The translations under genes and the position numbers were made by a program. 64,000 bases of DNA from Eremomyces bilateralis CBS 781.70 (taxonomy: Eukaryota; Ascomycota; Dothideomycetes; Eremomycetales; Eremomycetaceae). The notes under the pieces are model-generated. The model was not told the DNA's origin. It was given only the letters and a program-made list of their open reading frames with translations, and ran no database searches. Below are positions 24,297-37,009 of the stretch, in pieces (position 1 is the stretch's first letter; every line of letters starts with the position of its first letter). The stretch covers positions 115,799-179,798 of the forward strand of contig NW_022985102.1 of the NCBI RefSeq assembly GCF_010015585.1. Direction: 5' to 3'.

Positions 24297-25447
24297 CTTT
24301 AGTATGCTAGATGTCCGGAGATTGGTGTGGGAATATCGGAATATCGGAATGTTTTGGATGCTAAGGTTGGTGGAGGCGATGATGGTTGGCGGTTGAGCTG
24401 TAGTTGGACGGAGACACGAGCAACGTGAACTGTTGCACTGGCGCTGATGCACGTGCTTGCCCTGTATCTGATTGGTGCCTCGATGCCTTAATTATTTTAT
24501 TATTTAGACAGGAGACGTGAGGACTTTCAATTCACGTGCTCCAACCAACCCCCTGATCCAGATCCCTGCAACCCTTCCATCCCTCAGCACTCCAACAGTC
24601 AGTCACACTGAGCAGTCAGCTTGGTCGATCGTCATCAAATGGATTCAATCCCCAACCACTTTTCGCCCTTTTGGGTTATCTATTGATATCAGCAATCAAT
24701 GCTATCAAATGTTAGCCGACCATTGCTACTCCGTAGCCTTGACATAATTGCAATTTGCTTGCTGCTGCTGGTTCTGGGGAAGTCTTGGACGCTCTGGGCG
24801 AGAGGAAGTCAGGGCCAATCGAGGACGAGACCTTAGTTAAAGGGACTGGTAATAATCGCTACCTTGGGTTATCGAGGGTTAGCTCCCGAGTCAGCGATTA
24901 CCGTTTGGTGCTCCTGTTGTTAGTAAGTTGGTGAAACTTGGTCGTATACTAAAGGACGTCAAGCGTGCAGTGTCATTTATCTCGTCTTCCGATGGTTGAG
25001 ACAAAATGGAATATCAGGTTAGTTGAGATATTGGTCGGACATCACAAGTAGAATAATGGACATGATCATATACAACTCTCTCAAATTTATCGACATCTCC
25101 AAATCTAGTAGATATTCACCAACTAGATCGACTAGTTCCTATTTTCGAATCCAAAAGGAACCCAATCCTTGCTGTCGTTTTATCATAGCCGCACCATTTG
25201 CGAACTCTATTGTGCCACGCCTGCCGATGGGACCATGTAACGAATGGTCAACCAAGGCAGGCCGCGAAGTTAATATGGACATCTGCCGACGCGACCACTA
25301 ACGAATGAATGGTCAACCAGGGCAGCGTGCCTGGAAGCGAAAGAAACACCGAGAACACCAGCTGGTGAGGCATGCCAACCCAATGCATGAACGAATGAAG
25401 CACAGGTTTGCAGTATTGTTCAACCGAAAACGACCCGGGCACACCAT
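24297..25447. other. Intergenic between BAR gene promoter and BYS1 gene 3' end
   Basis: No gene supported. One copy of TACTCCGTA lies at 24727-24735. A TTTGTTGAG-poor, AT-rich stretch near 25070-25140 contains repeated ACTAGT/TCTAGT-type hexamers of no clear meaning. Confidence 0.4.
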
Positions 25448-26245
25448 TTAGTGGCCGCCACGTCGGTGGTGCACATGCCTCGCGGCATGGCGGGCGGGGA
25501 ACTGGTACTCCTCCGTCGTGGTCGACGTCTCGGTGACAGTGGTGACGACGGTCTCGACATGCTCGGGCGCAGGAGTCGGGGCCGGGCTGGGCGCGACGTT
25601 ATTGCCTTGGGCTTCGGCGGCCTTCACGGCCGGCTGGAAGGTCTGGGCAGGGACACTCTCGAAGGCAAGAGGCTCACCCGCGGACGGAGTGGGCACATCG
25701 GACGGAGACTGGATAGGCTTCTGCTCTCCACCGCCGTTGGCGGAGTCGGCACAGAGGTAGAGATGGATGTCCGCTCCCTCAGGGCAGGAGCGGGACGCCC
25801 AGTCGTCATTCCACTTGTTGTATGCACCGGCGCACACTTCGTGGGCGGCGCACTTGACCTCGGGGCAGCCTTCCCCGCTGTTCATGTACATGGGGTACTT
25901 CATCCATGGGCAGTCGTCGTTCTGGCAGTCGACGAAGGAAAGATCATACCACAGGTGACCGGCCATTTCACCACCGACGGTGTACTCGAACTGGGCGATT
26001 TGCCCGGCAAGCTGGTCTTCTTTGTTGATCTTGATTGAGACACCGCCGGCTTCGGGTGAGCGGCACTCTTCGTTGTAGTCGCCGCCGCTTTCGATCTGGG
26101 TCGAATCACCCGGGGCCTTATCTGTATCCACCGACCAAACGTGGACTGGGAAGTCACACTTGTTGTGAACGTAGGCCTTGGAGGCCTGGGCCACAGGTGC
26201 GGCGGCAGCAAGGAAAGCTGCTGCGGAGATGATTGAACTGCGCAT
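25448..26245 (-). CDS. Secreted BYS1/thaumatin-like protein
   Basis: A single-exon protein of 265 residues. Residues 1-21 form a signal peptide (MRSSIISAAAFLAAAAPVAQA, cut here at 20: cleavage after AQA). The body (SKAYVHNKCDFPVHVWSVD, then FEYTVGG and HLWYDLSFVDCQ) matches the BYS1/antigenic thaumatin-like fold, with about ten cysteines likely in disulfides. After about residue 165 a Pro/Ala/Thr-rich tail, probably O-glycosylated, ends in a His/Arg-rich stretch (HAARHVHHRRGGH) that could bind metal ions. Related proteins are yeast-phase or cell-wall associated antigens in other fungi. The function is unknown. Confidence 0.85.
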   Translation of the reverse strand: MRSSIISAAAFLAAAAPVAQASKAYVHNKCDFPVHVWSVDTDKAPGDSTQIESGGDYNEECRSPEAGGVSIKINKEDQLAGQIAQFEYTVGGEMAGHLWYDLSFVDCQNDDCPWMKYPMYMNSGEGCPEVKCAAHEVCAGAYNKWNDDWASRSCPEGADIHLYLCADSANGGGEQKPIQSPSDVPTPSAGEPLAFESVPAQTFQPAVKAAEAQGNNVAPSPAPTPAPEHVETVVTTVTETSTTTEEYQFPARHAARHVHHRRGGH

Positions 26246-29200
26246 GATGTTGGATTGGGTGGTTGGCTGGTAGTAAAGGAGTGTCTTAGAAACGATAGGA
26301 CTGAGTTGGAATAAAGCCGATTGAGTCGAAGGTCGATCGATGAACCTGATGAAGCAAGAGAGAGTGATTGCTTTGCAGGTGAACGTAAGTCAAAGAGTGA
26401 CTTTCTGTATGTTGGAATGTGTTACAGAATGAATGAATGTTGGTCCGTTGCGGTTGGAGGGAAATCAGGAGTCGGATCAGGGGCACTTATAAACCACGCT
26501 ACTGGCCACCACAGGGAAGACTTTTTGCCAAGTGGGTCATGGAGGGTCGATAAGCCGCTGGGCGACCGCGTCAGAGGAACCAAATCTCGGGGCTGGCGAG
26601 GAACGCCAATGAAATTTCTCGAAGGGGGCGATCGCGCTGCAAGCCTGAATTCAGGGCACCTGGGCCGTCCAATCAGGACGACATTGGAGATTGGTTTGAA
26701 CCAGGGAGACTGTGGCTCCAATCCAGGAACATCCAGGAACGCTGTATCGGGCGGATTTCGAAACAGAGTGGTTTCCAATTCAATATGCCAGTTGCCATTT
26801 TGATTCTTCATGTGCAGTGCAATTAGGCCAAATCTGTCCATATTGCATGTTGGCAGGGAAAAAAACCACAAGATCTGAGGCCTGAGGGTCGTTTAAGCCC
26901 CATGGGGACGGTTTAACTTACGTAGTGAAGACATTCTGGCCGCTGCATGATCGCACCAACAATACTGCGTTATTTTAAAGACAAGGAGCAGTTATGTAAT
27001 CGTATTTACGGTAAGCCGAATGTTTGATTTGGCATTGATTCCCTCCATGAGGACCATGACTCCCATCACAAATTTGCGATGTGGCGGAGCCGTTAAAGTT
27101 CGCCAAGTCGCTCAACAGTCAATAGAGTGAACGGACGCACTGAGGTAAAGTAAGGTTACGGCCCCCAGCGCCCAGTGACTGCGACGAACGTGTCCGCACA
27201 ACGTCCTCTTGGCTCCGGCAGATCGTACAGCAATATCACCATTCACCAACATTTGGCGCGACTGGTTGGAGATGATGAGTGACACGCCAGCTGGAGAGCG
27301 ACTACGGGGCGTTCCGAGGTTGGCTCCAAGGGGGCTCCACAGCAGGATCGGTTCCGGATTTGCGACATACATGTCGAATCAAGATAATAGACTTGGACGA
27401 TAAGAATGGACTTGCACTAGGATTTCCGCTGGGATTCAAGAATAACATCGAAAGCAAGAAACCCAAACTCCGTGTATGAAAGTGGTTCTCACCTGTCGCG
27501 GAGCTGGCCACTCGCCTCGATGGACGGAAATCGTCGAGGCGTGACATGCAGGCGACCCTGGGCTGTCAATTGTCATCCCCGCCTGAATGGCCCCTCAGCC
27601 TTACAGTGCTGTTGGTCGGTCATTGGTGGCTTGGGACCCCCATCTTGCTCTCGTACCGCTTTTGGCCACCCGGTTCGCCCACGCCCCAGATTTCCCCAGA
27701 AATGCTTAAGGCGAGCTCATTTCTCGATGTTTCGAAGTTGAACATACGAAGATTCCGAATCGCGATGTTCTGTTAAGGTTGGCGTTTGTGCGACGAAGGC
27801 GACTGAGTGAGGCGACTGCTCGAGGCGACGGGAGGTACCTGTGTCTTGGGCCCTGGAGTCACGTGCCAAATATGCCCCATGCTGTAGTGCCGTACGGGAT
27901 TCTTGATCTTTCACATTGCCTGCGATTCTATTTTGCCATCCACCCTCTTTTCTATCAAGATGTTCCATTTGTTCTTGCCTCGTTGTCAAGTCCCTTTTAT
28001 TGATGGCGAGTGATCATGTTGCCTTGCTGGTAGGAAGCGAAGTCTGTAACAGCTATCGAGGTAATGAAGTTATGAGGATGTGACAGCTCACGATCTCCTC
28101 GTGCGACAGAACCACGATGACAGGACTTATCGATTCCCAGCCACCCTGTCCGTGGCTAATTCTGCTGTTGTGCTACAATCCTAAAACCTTAGGATATAGT
28201 ACCTATTCTGCCATACATAGATTTGTGGATGCTCGGGATCCAATGACTGCCCAGCATCCTGCTTTGCTGGCAAGATACCATTGGATTGATATCACATCCC
28301 TTATGCGGTATTGCCTGTCTGTCATTCTCTAGTCTCCCCCTTTCATCTCAGCAGTAATACTTCCATTCAGTAATTCTCGCATCTGTGAAACCGAGTGATG
28401 GATCAGATTTCATTGGTATGTTTTCGAAAACCCATGCGAGATGCTCGAGATCAGGGCATCGATCTCGTTTTTTCGCTGGTCGTGCTTTGATTTCAGCTGG
28501 ATTTTTGCAAGTCTCTACCTGCGCTGCGAATATCATTTGCGAGAGACGTTGGCCGTCCCATGGTGACCGTCTATCCTGCCAATACCAATTTCCACCCTCA
28601 AATGTTTCTCCTTGTTTCTCAGTGAGTAAAGATCATGGGCAAGCCTGGCAAGGCGCATGTTTCAAGAGGAGATCGCACGCACATTAGCGCATCATTGATC
28701 GACCCGAGAGTGATACCAGCATTGGAGATCAAGCAGAACGTCGAGGAACTTGCAGGGTCCGGGATGGTCAAGGTGTTCCGACAGCTGGCAGCCGGAAATC
28801 CGCGATACGAATACTAGGTCGTGGCATATTCGGCAGACCGAAAGAGTGATGCGCTGTCCAAGTCGTTTCCGTTTCATCTATAACTTGCAGGCCTGATAAA
28901 GGTCTCCACCAGTTCTTCTTCTGGAATTGTTCTGTCTTCGGTGGGTTGGAGTTCGTTCAATGCTTCTATTAAGGAGCTCCGAAGTCTAGAACAGATAGGT
29001 CTCAGCAGAATTTCCTCTTATACCTTCCATGCTGTCCACAAGACTCTCGAGCCTATCGACAGTCACCGACTTGTATAACCTATCACGAGAAACACGACTG
29101 GGCTAATCATGGCACTTTCCTAGAACACCATGCCAAATCCACACAGGAGGTTGAATCATTCAAAGTGATCGTCTCATTCTGAATAAGCGATCGCGGTTGA

Positions 29201-29411
29201 GCGATTTATGCTAGATTAATTCCGAAACCGGGCACATCGTACCGTTTCTCGTGGACATAATCATGCTGCATGACAAGACCGTGACTATACCGAACACCTC
29301 CCAGGCTGGCAGTAAAGCTCTGCCCATTACTCAGAATCACGTCCGTATTAATGTGAAGAATCGCCATGGTGTCGGAGGTACGGGGATCGACCCCTTCACG
29401 ATGCTGGTCGT
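26246..29411. other. Intergenic, one doubtful small ORF
   Basis: Contains the BYS1 promoter (a TTTATAAG box on the minus strand near 26487-26494, about 250 bp upstream of the start codon) and 3 kb without convincing genes. A 60-codon frame at 28635-28817 is listed separately. Confidence 0.45.
28635..28817 (+). CDS. Possible small ORF or terminal exon, unknown
   Basis: A 60-codon frame (MGKPGKAHVSRGDRTH...FRQLAAGNPRYEY) has protein-like composition, more so than its surroundings. A CTCAG acceptor-like site lies just upstream near 28620, so it could be the last exon of a spliced gene. No upstream exon could be defined and no family is recognised. Confidence 0.2.
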   Translation: MGKPGKAHVSRGDRTHISASLIDPRVIPALEIKQNVEELAGSGMVKVFRQLAAGNPRYEY

Positions 29412-29994
29412 CTAGGCCGTCTTGTCATCAATACCTTTGAGGGTGACGTCACTATAATTCTCATCAGCTCAAGGATTCTATCAAGGTACTCGCTGGGATG
29501 GCTCACAAGATCAATGTTGCGTTCGGAGGGATGAGGCCGGGAAATCCCCTATCGCCATATGCATAGTCGCTTGATGATCCGTCAGCATCGTCCGGTCAAG
29601 AAAAATAACTCGTTCATACCCAGTGATGGTCAAGGTCGACTTTTCGCCCAGAGACATTCCCTCTGTGCTCGCGGTTCCAATGATCCCCTCATCCCAGCCT
29701 ATCATCAATGTCAACTTGCTAGCTTAACAGTGTGAGTCTAGTGGCCTTGACCTTTGATAACCCTTCCGATCCCGATCTGTGTCTTGAACACGCCCCGGTT
29801 CTCGGTGGAGTCAAAGCTGGTCAAATTCAGTGTCCGCACATTCCGCTTCAGCAATGGCATCCTCACACGTCGCCCTTGTTGTCGGGCTTGCTTGGATCGT
29901 AAAGGAAGCCCTTGTATTCCATGGCGACAATCTGGCCCTTTGAAGGTCGATCGACGCCATTCCCCGCCTGCTGGACTTGTTTGGTCACACCCAT
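29412..29994 (-). CDS. FKBP-type peptidyl-prolyl cis-trans isomerase
   Basis: Five exons (29867-29994, 29752-29816, 29620-29698, 29507-29569, 29412-29451), with introns of 50-55 nt, join in frame to 124 residues. The start is MGVTKQVQQAGNGVDRPSKG and the end is GIDDKTA. FKBP active-site residues are present: Tyr in VAMEYKGFLYDPSKP, FDST, FKTQIGIG, the VIKGWDEG floor with Val, Ile and Trp, DYAYGDRGFPGLIPP, and Phe in TLIFDVTL. It should catalyse prolyl isomerisation and could bind FK506. An extra GTASTE segment between WDEGII and MSLGEK makes it longer than canonical 108-residue FKBP12, so it is probably a paralogue. The donor GTCAAG of intron 2 is non-consensus. Confidence 0.88.
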
Positions 29995-32900
29995 GTTGCT
30001 CGGATGGAAGAAGGTTGGAAGGTTGTGTCAAGCGATGAGATCGACACAATCAGGATGGTGGTCTGGTAGAACGACACGAATTCCGTCAGTTGCAATCGGA
30101 GGGGGTGTTGGTAGGTTTAAAACACGAATTTCCAAACCTTTGAATTGAAAAGTGAAAAGTGATGATGAAATCGAGATGCCACGTCCTGTTTCAGCTGGCG
30201 GTGCGGAGAGGTGGGAGAATTATAACCGCAAACGCCGTCGTTGGTGAGACATTGCGCCTGCCAATCCCCTAGCGATTGCGTCTTGCCTAATCAACACTCC
30301 ATTCTCGTCTCTTATTACAAAACAAATGTGATTAGCGCTACAGTATGGTCAAGGAGGGGGGGTTTGGTGGCTGCGGAGCGAGTGCGACTACTGCGCGTAG
30401 CAACGGAACATCCACCAGCCTAGACCATCTTCCGACTGGCATGGAACTATCGAACTAGGCCCAAGACCGGACAAGAATCGCAAGTTGACTCGCCGACTGG
30501 ACAGGTCGTCCGGTCCCGATACTATTAATGAGCCATGGCTTCCTCGCAGCTGTCGCAGGGTGCTTCAGAGTTCAGACAGACCAGCACTCGAAGTCTCCAA
30601 TCTCCATCCGAGTTGTGCGCCAGATGCGCCATCCGAGAAAAGCCACTCAACTCAACGTCGTGGGATTTCGAGATCAAATTCATCGCGATGACATGGTTCT
30701 TCCAATACTCATTACCCTATTCATTGTGGGGAACCGCGGGCCTCTCTCCCTCGTGCTCGACTGGACCGTCCTGGGGGCTTGAAGGTCAAATCGACCAAAG
30801 CGTGAATCGACTCCAAAGACAACCGCGTGAGGGGCGTCGAATACACTATTTGGGAAATCCAAGTGTCCAGTCATCTAGTCGTCTAGTTGAGAAGCATTTC
30901 TGCGCCACGTTCGCCAGCATGGGTTTCTACGCTTCGATTGAATGTATCCAAATGCTGCATCGGGTGCATCCATTGGTTCAGACTCCACACGTTGTGGAAA
31001 ATACGGTGTTCCACATGAACGGCGCCCGGTCTTACTACGTAGTATGCGTTGTCCCGGATGCCGCGAGATTCGGTGTACGCTACTCATGCACTGTAGAATA
31101 CTTGGCTGGAGCTGGTGCGACCTTGGGTTGGTACTTGGTAAGGGACTACGTACTCCGTAAGGGCAGCATTATTGCTACCAACGGTGGATACAGTATACGC
31201 ATAGAATGACGATGATAGTGTGGGCACTGGGCAGTTCGCCACGACTAACAATGGGCTTTGAAGCTATACTACGTATGCCCCACCGAAGTCCTCGGTCATC
31301 CGACTTGATTCTACGAGGCCGAGCTCGTAGTGACGCCGCCACTCCGTGAGACTCCGCGAGACAGTGGATGGATGGCTACTCTCTCGACTCTCCAGGACCC
31401 GAATCCTGGCTATCAGCTATGGCAAGGCGTGAGTGGAGACTCCATTCCTATCCCGATCCCAGAATGCAACAAACCAGGGAAACTATGCGTTGGAATTGGA
31501 CGTTGGGACTTTTGGAGTCCACCCTTTGAACCACTGGCTAACCATCGGCAGATCTCGGAAAGGAAGCCACCTAATAACGATCCTCCGTCGACCTTGGACC
31601 GAAGCCGATATGATTGACAAGGCAGACAGATCCTCACGCACGATCGGCCTCCAATATGGCCGGCGATTGCCCACGACAGCAACAATATGTAATATCTGAC
31701 GGTTCCACTTGATCGGCAGTTTAAATGATTATCCAAGAAATCAAGAACCAAGATCTACACTAGTGTTTTCTGCAGCTACAGAGGGAAACTCTGTTGAGCG
31801 ACTTAGGTGCTTGTCCAAGGCTCAAAGGTCATGCATGACATGGGATCCGTAGTAATGCTAATAACTATCAACAGACCAGAGTTGTATCCGTCTATAGACT
31901 AGGTCGATCCCAGACTTCGGGTTCGGTATTGCTTTGCCATCTTTGGTACGCTGGCTCAGGAGTTACGCATGAAGCCCTGGGCATATGCATCCTGGATTAA
32001 CTATTGCTGCGTCGACTCTCAACCATACCTTATACCTGTAATATTACGGAGTCTTGCATTGTGGCAAAACAAACATGATATGCATGCGACCATGTCGACA
32101 GCATTCAACTGATGGCAGCTCTTGTCCACCTTGAAACCTGAGCAATTAGCACTTGGGAATCCGTTCAGACAGTTAGGGTCAGATCATCCGCCCCGAGAAC
32201 TTTGCAGTACATTGATCATGAGAACATATTCAAACCATTCTGAACAACCCCGCTATGCACGGCGGTACATGGACTCCACAGATCTGGAAAGAGAGTATTG
32301 TCAGGACTCGGGACTCGACGAGAAAGGATTGTCGGGATCCACTACCTCCAATTGCGCGATTCCCCAATTGGCATCTGCCGGCGACATTTTTATACGACGA
32401 ACAGGGGCAGATAGACTACAATTGGATTAAAGCTATTGCTCCGCGCATATAGCCTTCGTGCATAAGGGCAAGAATTGAAGTTGTAAAGCTGACATGAGAC
32501 ATCCTTCGAATGGCGCTTAACGCGCCTTGTCGTACAGGCAGAGTCCTGGACGAGTACGAGTAGTGGCCATACAAGCTTATAGTACACAACGCAAAGGGCC
32601 TGTAGCATGCGAACTTGCGGAGCCGCAACTACAGTTCCGACTTGAGAGAAGTCAAGGAGGGACAGCTTCAAGCTCTCTCCTGTAATTCCTGGAGCTACGG
32701 TACGACATCAGGTCAGTTAATAATATACATGCGCCGACGTAGTCAACTTGTCGCGAGTGGCCGGTCGACTGTCGCCAGATATTCAGATCGAACTTGTCCG
32801 GTTACAAATGGCCGGCATCGATACCTTGGACTTGGGATTCCTGTCGTGACTCAGTATCCCGCTTATTTCACAGCACTGCGTCTCACTAACCCCCGACCCG

Positions 32901-33808
32901 AATCTCGTTAAGCTCTGGGGGACCGTACCTTCGACGTACATGTATCAGTACAGGTCCCCACTCATTCCTTGATTTTCCTAAACAGGTCGGTAGGATGATT
33001 GTCGCATGTCAATCTAGGTTGAACCGGTGTGAACACCCTCTGCATACGGGACGTGGGGGATTGACATGGTTCTAGCATACGTAGTAGGGTTGGATTATGA
33101 CCTGAGAAAGAGGACCTGGAGGTATCCCCTTGATGTCCAACTTTTAAGACCAGAAGCTCACTCATACGTCTTATCTCGAGTCACCTCCGTCCAAGTTACT
33201 CAATCCACATCGACTCGCATTTATGATTTTATCGATCAGTCAAGCATTCGAGTCTCCGAGCCTGCCGCGAGCCGTTCATATGTAGATAGTTGACGCGAAG
33301 GTCGCTTGCGTCAACTGAATCTGATATTGGGCAAGGTATCCATATACAGTGCTCCAGGCGTAGAATACCAAAGTTCCAGTCCACACAAGTCTATACTCCA
33401 GACGTCCATTGCAAGCAAACCCGTACAAGAAGCAATTGGTGCTGTTGGAATGGATTGAATGGACGTTGCAATTGTTTCATGTTTGAGGGTCGAATGATGA
33501 ATGATGAATCACAATAATGTGAGAACTGACCAAGTGCTCCGATAACGTGTCCTGATTGGGTAATCTGCCTGCGCCGAATCTCAGGCAGTGATCGCCAATT
33601 CGTCATTCATTCTACGGATATGAGAAGTTACCAGATAACAGAAGCGCTGAACTCCGAGACTCGAAATCGTTCTCTTTGATCTTGTTGAGGATTGAGTCAT
33701 CTCCCTTCTTCCATCGTTGCATCGTGTCTTCATTTAGGCACGCCTTCGGTTCCTTCAGTATCTTCCTCCTTCCATCCCGGAGCAGCCACGAAACGTAATT
33801 CGGACACA
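29995..33808. other. Intergenic, no supported gene
   Basis: 3.8 kb. The longest frame (30535-31209 plus, 224 codons) has random-looking composition and no recognised motif. One TACTCCGTA copy is at 31151-31159, plus CTACGTAG-like palindromes near 31034 and 31268. Confidence 0.45.
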
Positions 33809-34924
33809 ATGACCCCCCAGGGCCCCATCCTCCGCACTCTCCCTTCCGAGGAGATCGAAGCATGGACTCAGCAAACCGCTGCGGCATTATCCTCCTTCAG
33901 CATTACGGAACCTCCACGCGTCACGGGCGTCTCCCTGTCGATTCCCCTCGATGACGCGACCCAAGCGAATGTGACCGCCGAAGAGCGCCGGCGCACATCC
34001 ACGGCCCAAACCCCAAGGCCTCGAACTTCTGGCGACACACGTCCGAGGGTGCCCGTTCGCCGCGATAGCCTCAAGCGCCGAGAGGCCTTGTTGCGAGGCA
34101 ACGAGGGGAGCCGACGACGACAGCGATGGGAGAATGGTACGTTCTGACAGCGATTGCAGCTTTCGAACGACCACATGAGCGGTTTGTTCGTGTTCCTGAC
34201 TTTCTCGAACTCACAGACCGGCTCTTGAACAACCCGTACGCTCAGCCACCGCTCCCTACCGACTGGGAGGTCCGTCCCACGTATCCGGTTCATGCGGTGC
34301 CATATTACCTCGCGCCGTTGTGGGACGCGCGTTTCGCCGCGGAGAACGCGACGAGGACGGCGAAGGCCCGCGTATCGACGCGTACAGAAGGCCAGACCGA
34401 TGCGGATACCGTTGGCAAGATTCCCAAGGAGCTTCGGCAGAAGTTGAAGAAAGCCAAGGGCGCGAAGACCCTACTCCAAACGCTCGAGAAAGAAGTGCGC
34501 GTGTTCATCCGCGACTGGGAAGCGAACCGGGTGACGTCGACGAGAGACGAGTTCGGCGACATCGACTCCGAGGAAGAGGAGATTGTCTTCGTAGGCCGGT
34601 CGGGCGACATGAGCGACATGAGGGACCCGCGAGTGTCCGAGGAGCTGGAGCGGGCTATGCTGGTGCTCAATAGCCCAGCGGATGATCTCAGCGCGAGCTT
34701 TGGGTACGTTGACGCTTCCTTCCCCATGGGCCGAGTGATACTAATCATGCAGACGTTGGCTGGTGCATTCCATTGGCTCTTATTACGGCCTTCGCACCTG
34801 GTCGGTCACCGTTGGCGATCCGGCTCGACGAGAAGCCTATGTCGGCATCAAAGATGTCCCTGTGAAAACAAGCACAAGTCGACAACCCGACACCCTTCCC
34901 CGTCCTCTGTGGGGACTTGTTTAA
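33809..34924 (+). CDS. R3H-associated / R3H-domain protein
   Basis: Exons 33809-34136, 34217-34703 and 34753-34924 give 328 residues. Introns are 80 and 49 nt (GTACGT donors, CACAG and TGCAG acceptors). The N-terminus has a Thr/Arg-rich linker. A conserved block follows from NDRLLNNPYAQPPLPTDW to PYYLAPLWDARF, typical of the R3H-associated N-terminal domain. A basic coiled segment (KELRQKLKKAKGAK) and an acidic patch (DIDSEEEEIVFVG) come next. The last exon encodes RWLVHSIGSYYGLRTWSVTV, matching an R3H single-strand nucleic-acid-binding helix with R-x3-H. The role is probably RNA or ssDNA binding; no specific pathway is known. Confidence 0.82.
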
Positions 34925-37009
34925 TTTCTTATAGCATGGTCCTTACATTTGGAGGCAAGGTGACGGGGTTGGAAATTTGGATGTCGCTCACCGCGCATCG
35001 AATATAGACTACACTGTTACAATCTTGCTTGTGGCATGTAGACATCTGTAATAGAATTTGTCCATTATTGCTGCGAACATCTTTCATATCATTCTCGTAA
35101 TCTTACACATGCCTCTGCAGACAGTTCTACTATTGGGACCTCGACGCGGCCATACCTTGCTTCTACTATTTGGAACCTCGACGCGGCCATACCTTGCTTC
35201 TACTATTTGGAACCTTTCCTTCATTCATCCGTGTGGATTCCGTAAATGAACGGCATATATTCTTTCATATTCATGCAACTTGATTGAAGTCTGTTACATT
35301 ATTTTGTATTTCTGTTTGAACGAGTCTCTTGCGTCACCATGTCCTTCATTCATGCTATATGTTCTACAGTATTGCGAGAGCCGCATTTGCCATGATATAC
35401 TGCCCGGGACCACAGAACTAAGTGTTCATTGAACCGTCAACGCTGGCCGTATATGCTGTGGAGTGTCCTGTCAGCATGCCTCGCCTGCCAGGAGCGTGTT
35501 CCCAAAATTGGAAGTGAGAAGCAGAGCCGGAGCCGACACGGCTAAACATCTCCCATCGAAAGACCAAGTCGATCCGATCTACACGCAAGCTTTTATCATG
35601 ATATAACCCTCTCAACCTTTTCCTCTAAACAAAGGATTCGGTTTACACTGACCCTCAACAAAGTTCGACTGAAGACAAGGTCGGTGTACGGGCAGAACAC
35701 AGCACTCTCGTCCCTTCACACTGCCTACCCATGCCGGATACAAACCGCCCTCTCCCGATAGGACTGACATCCGCCTCTGCTGGCATCTACCCCCCGAGTT
35801 CCATCCACAGCAAGGCTACCTACTGTGCCCTCCGCTCCGAGATGTTCAGCCACGTCGGGTGGAAATTCGACTTTAGGGGCAACGCCGAGCGGTCACGGCT
35901 CCCTCTCGTATGTACCGCGCCAGATTCACACCAATGGACGGGAAAACGCCAGTGAACTGTCTAGATGGAGCTTTGGGTTCCGCACAATGGCTCAGGGACC
36001 AATTCAGTATCCGAACGAAACGCCCTGTTACAGGATATACCCCTGGATCTTTCGGCTGTGCTCTGAATATTCTACAGCATAGGATCGAGTGTGGTTTCCC
36101 GGACGCTTTCAACTCAAATGTTTTGTCCTGGTACCAAAGGTTCCGTTTTTAGGTCAGAGTCAACGTTCGAGTTGTATTGTCATACGTATTTCACATTCTA
36201 CCCGTACATAACCCTATTCCTCCATTTAAGGTGGACGAAGTTGATACTCCTGAATCATCCCTCCAGAGGTTCAAGAACTCTGCTGAGAGGTATGATTCTC
36301 TATATGATATCTTGCCTTGCCTAGAGCTCATCAGGCCGTGTTGGCATGCTTATTTTGGTGTTTGATTACGTCAGATATGTTTTGCCGTCGGCTGCTTACT
36401 GCACAGGTTAGTTTGTTTATCCCATCACTCCTTGCAAACGCTCAACTCATCATCTTTTCCTCTACATGGTTGCAATTCGTCATTACTACTCGTAAATTCC
36501 TCTCCTAATAGAGCTGCAATGTGAGTACTGCCACAACCAATGATGAAGTCTTTGTGGAGCCGAGTTCTGAATCCCAACTATATATTTGCGTTTCACTTCC
36601 CAAACTTTCAAAATTTCTTACCATCCATCCAAAAACATCCACCCCCCAACCATAAAAGTTCATCGTTTCAAGGTTCACCTTGATTAATATTCTGCTTCAA
36701 TACAATCTAGTTACTTGCATTCGATATCATTCAAAGAAACTGTCCCTTCCAACTCTCATCCGGAAAAGGTCATCCACAAAAACGATATTGTGCTCAAGCC
36801 AAAGCTTGAAGTTGGACTGAGATACACCCAAACCTTCGGGATGCAGTCAGTTGTTTGGAGCAAGAATGAATATCTAAGTCGCTTGCCTATGCCCGCGTGC
36901 TTATAATTTGATTCAAACAGCTGCTGTGATTTCGCTCATTTGACATAGGACATAACAACTGACTTTATATTGTGTTCTCTCTCCTATATTCCTTATATCT
37001 CTCCTAGAC
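34925..37009. other. Intergenic with a tandem repeat
   Basis: No gene supported. Open frames are below 85 codons. The 3' side of the R3H gene holds a 35-37 bp tandem repeat (listed separately). Confidence 0.5.
35126..35215. repeat. 35-37 bp tandem repeat, about 2.5 units
   Basis: The unit starts TTCTACTATT and contains CCTCGACGCGGCCATACC. It occurs at 35126-35160 and 35161-35197, followed by a partial third at 35198-35215. The first two units differ by a few positions and a 2-bp indel. Confidence 0.85.

Noticed and set aside
23670-24302. 210-codon Gly-rich frame opposite the BAR gene
   Set aside because: Antisense shadow; low-complexity Gly/Ala produced by the Ala/Pro linker codons.
17864-26245. 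Secondary-metabolite gene cluster around the Zn2Cys6 regulator
   Set aside because: No polyketide synthase, peptide synthetase, terpene or prenyl enzyme is nearby, and the neighbours are a BAR protein and a secreted antigen-like protein.
30535-31209. 224-codon open frame on the plus strand
   Set aside because: Long, but unlike a protein in composition, and it spans CTACGTAG and TACTCCGTA intergenic motifs.
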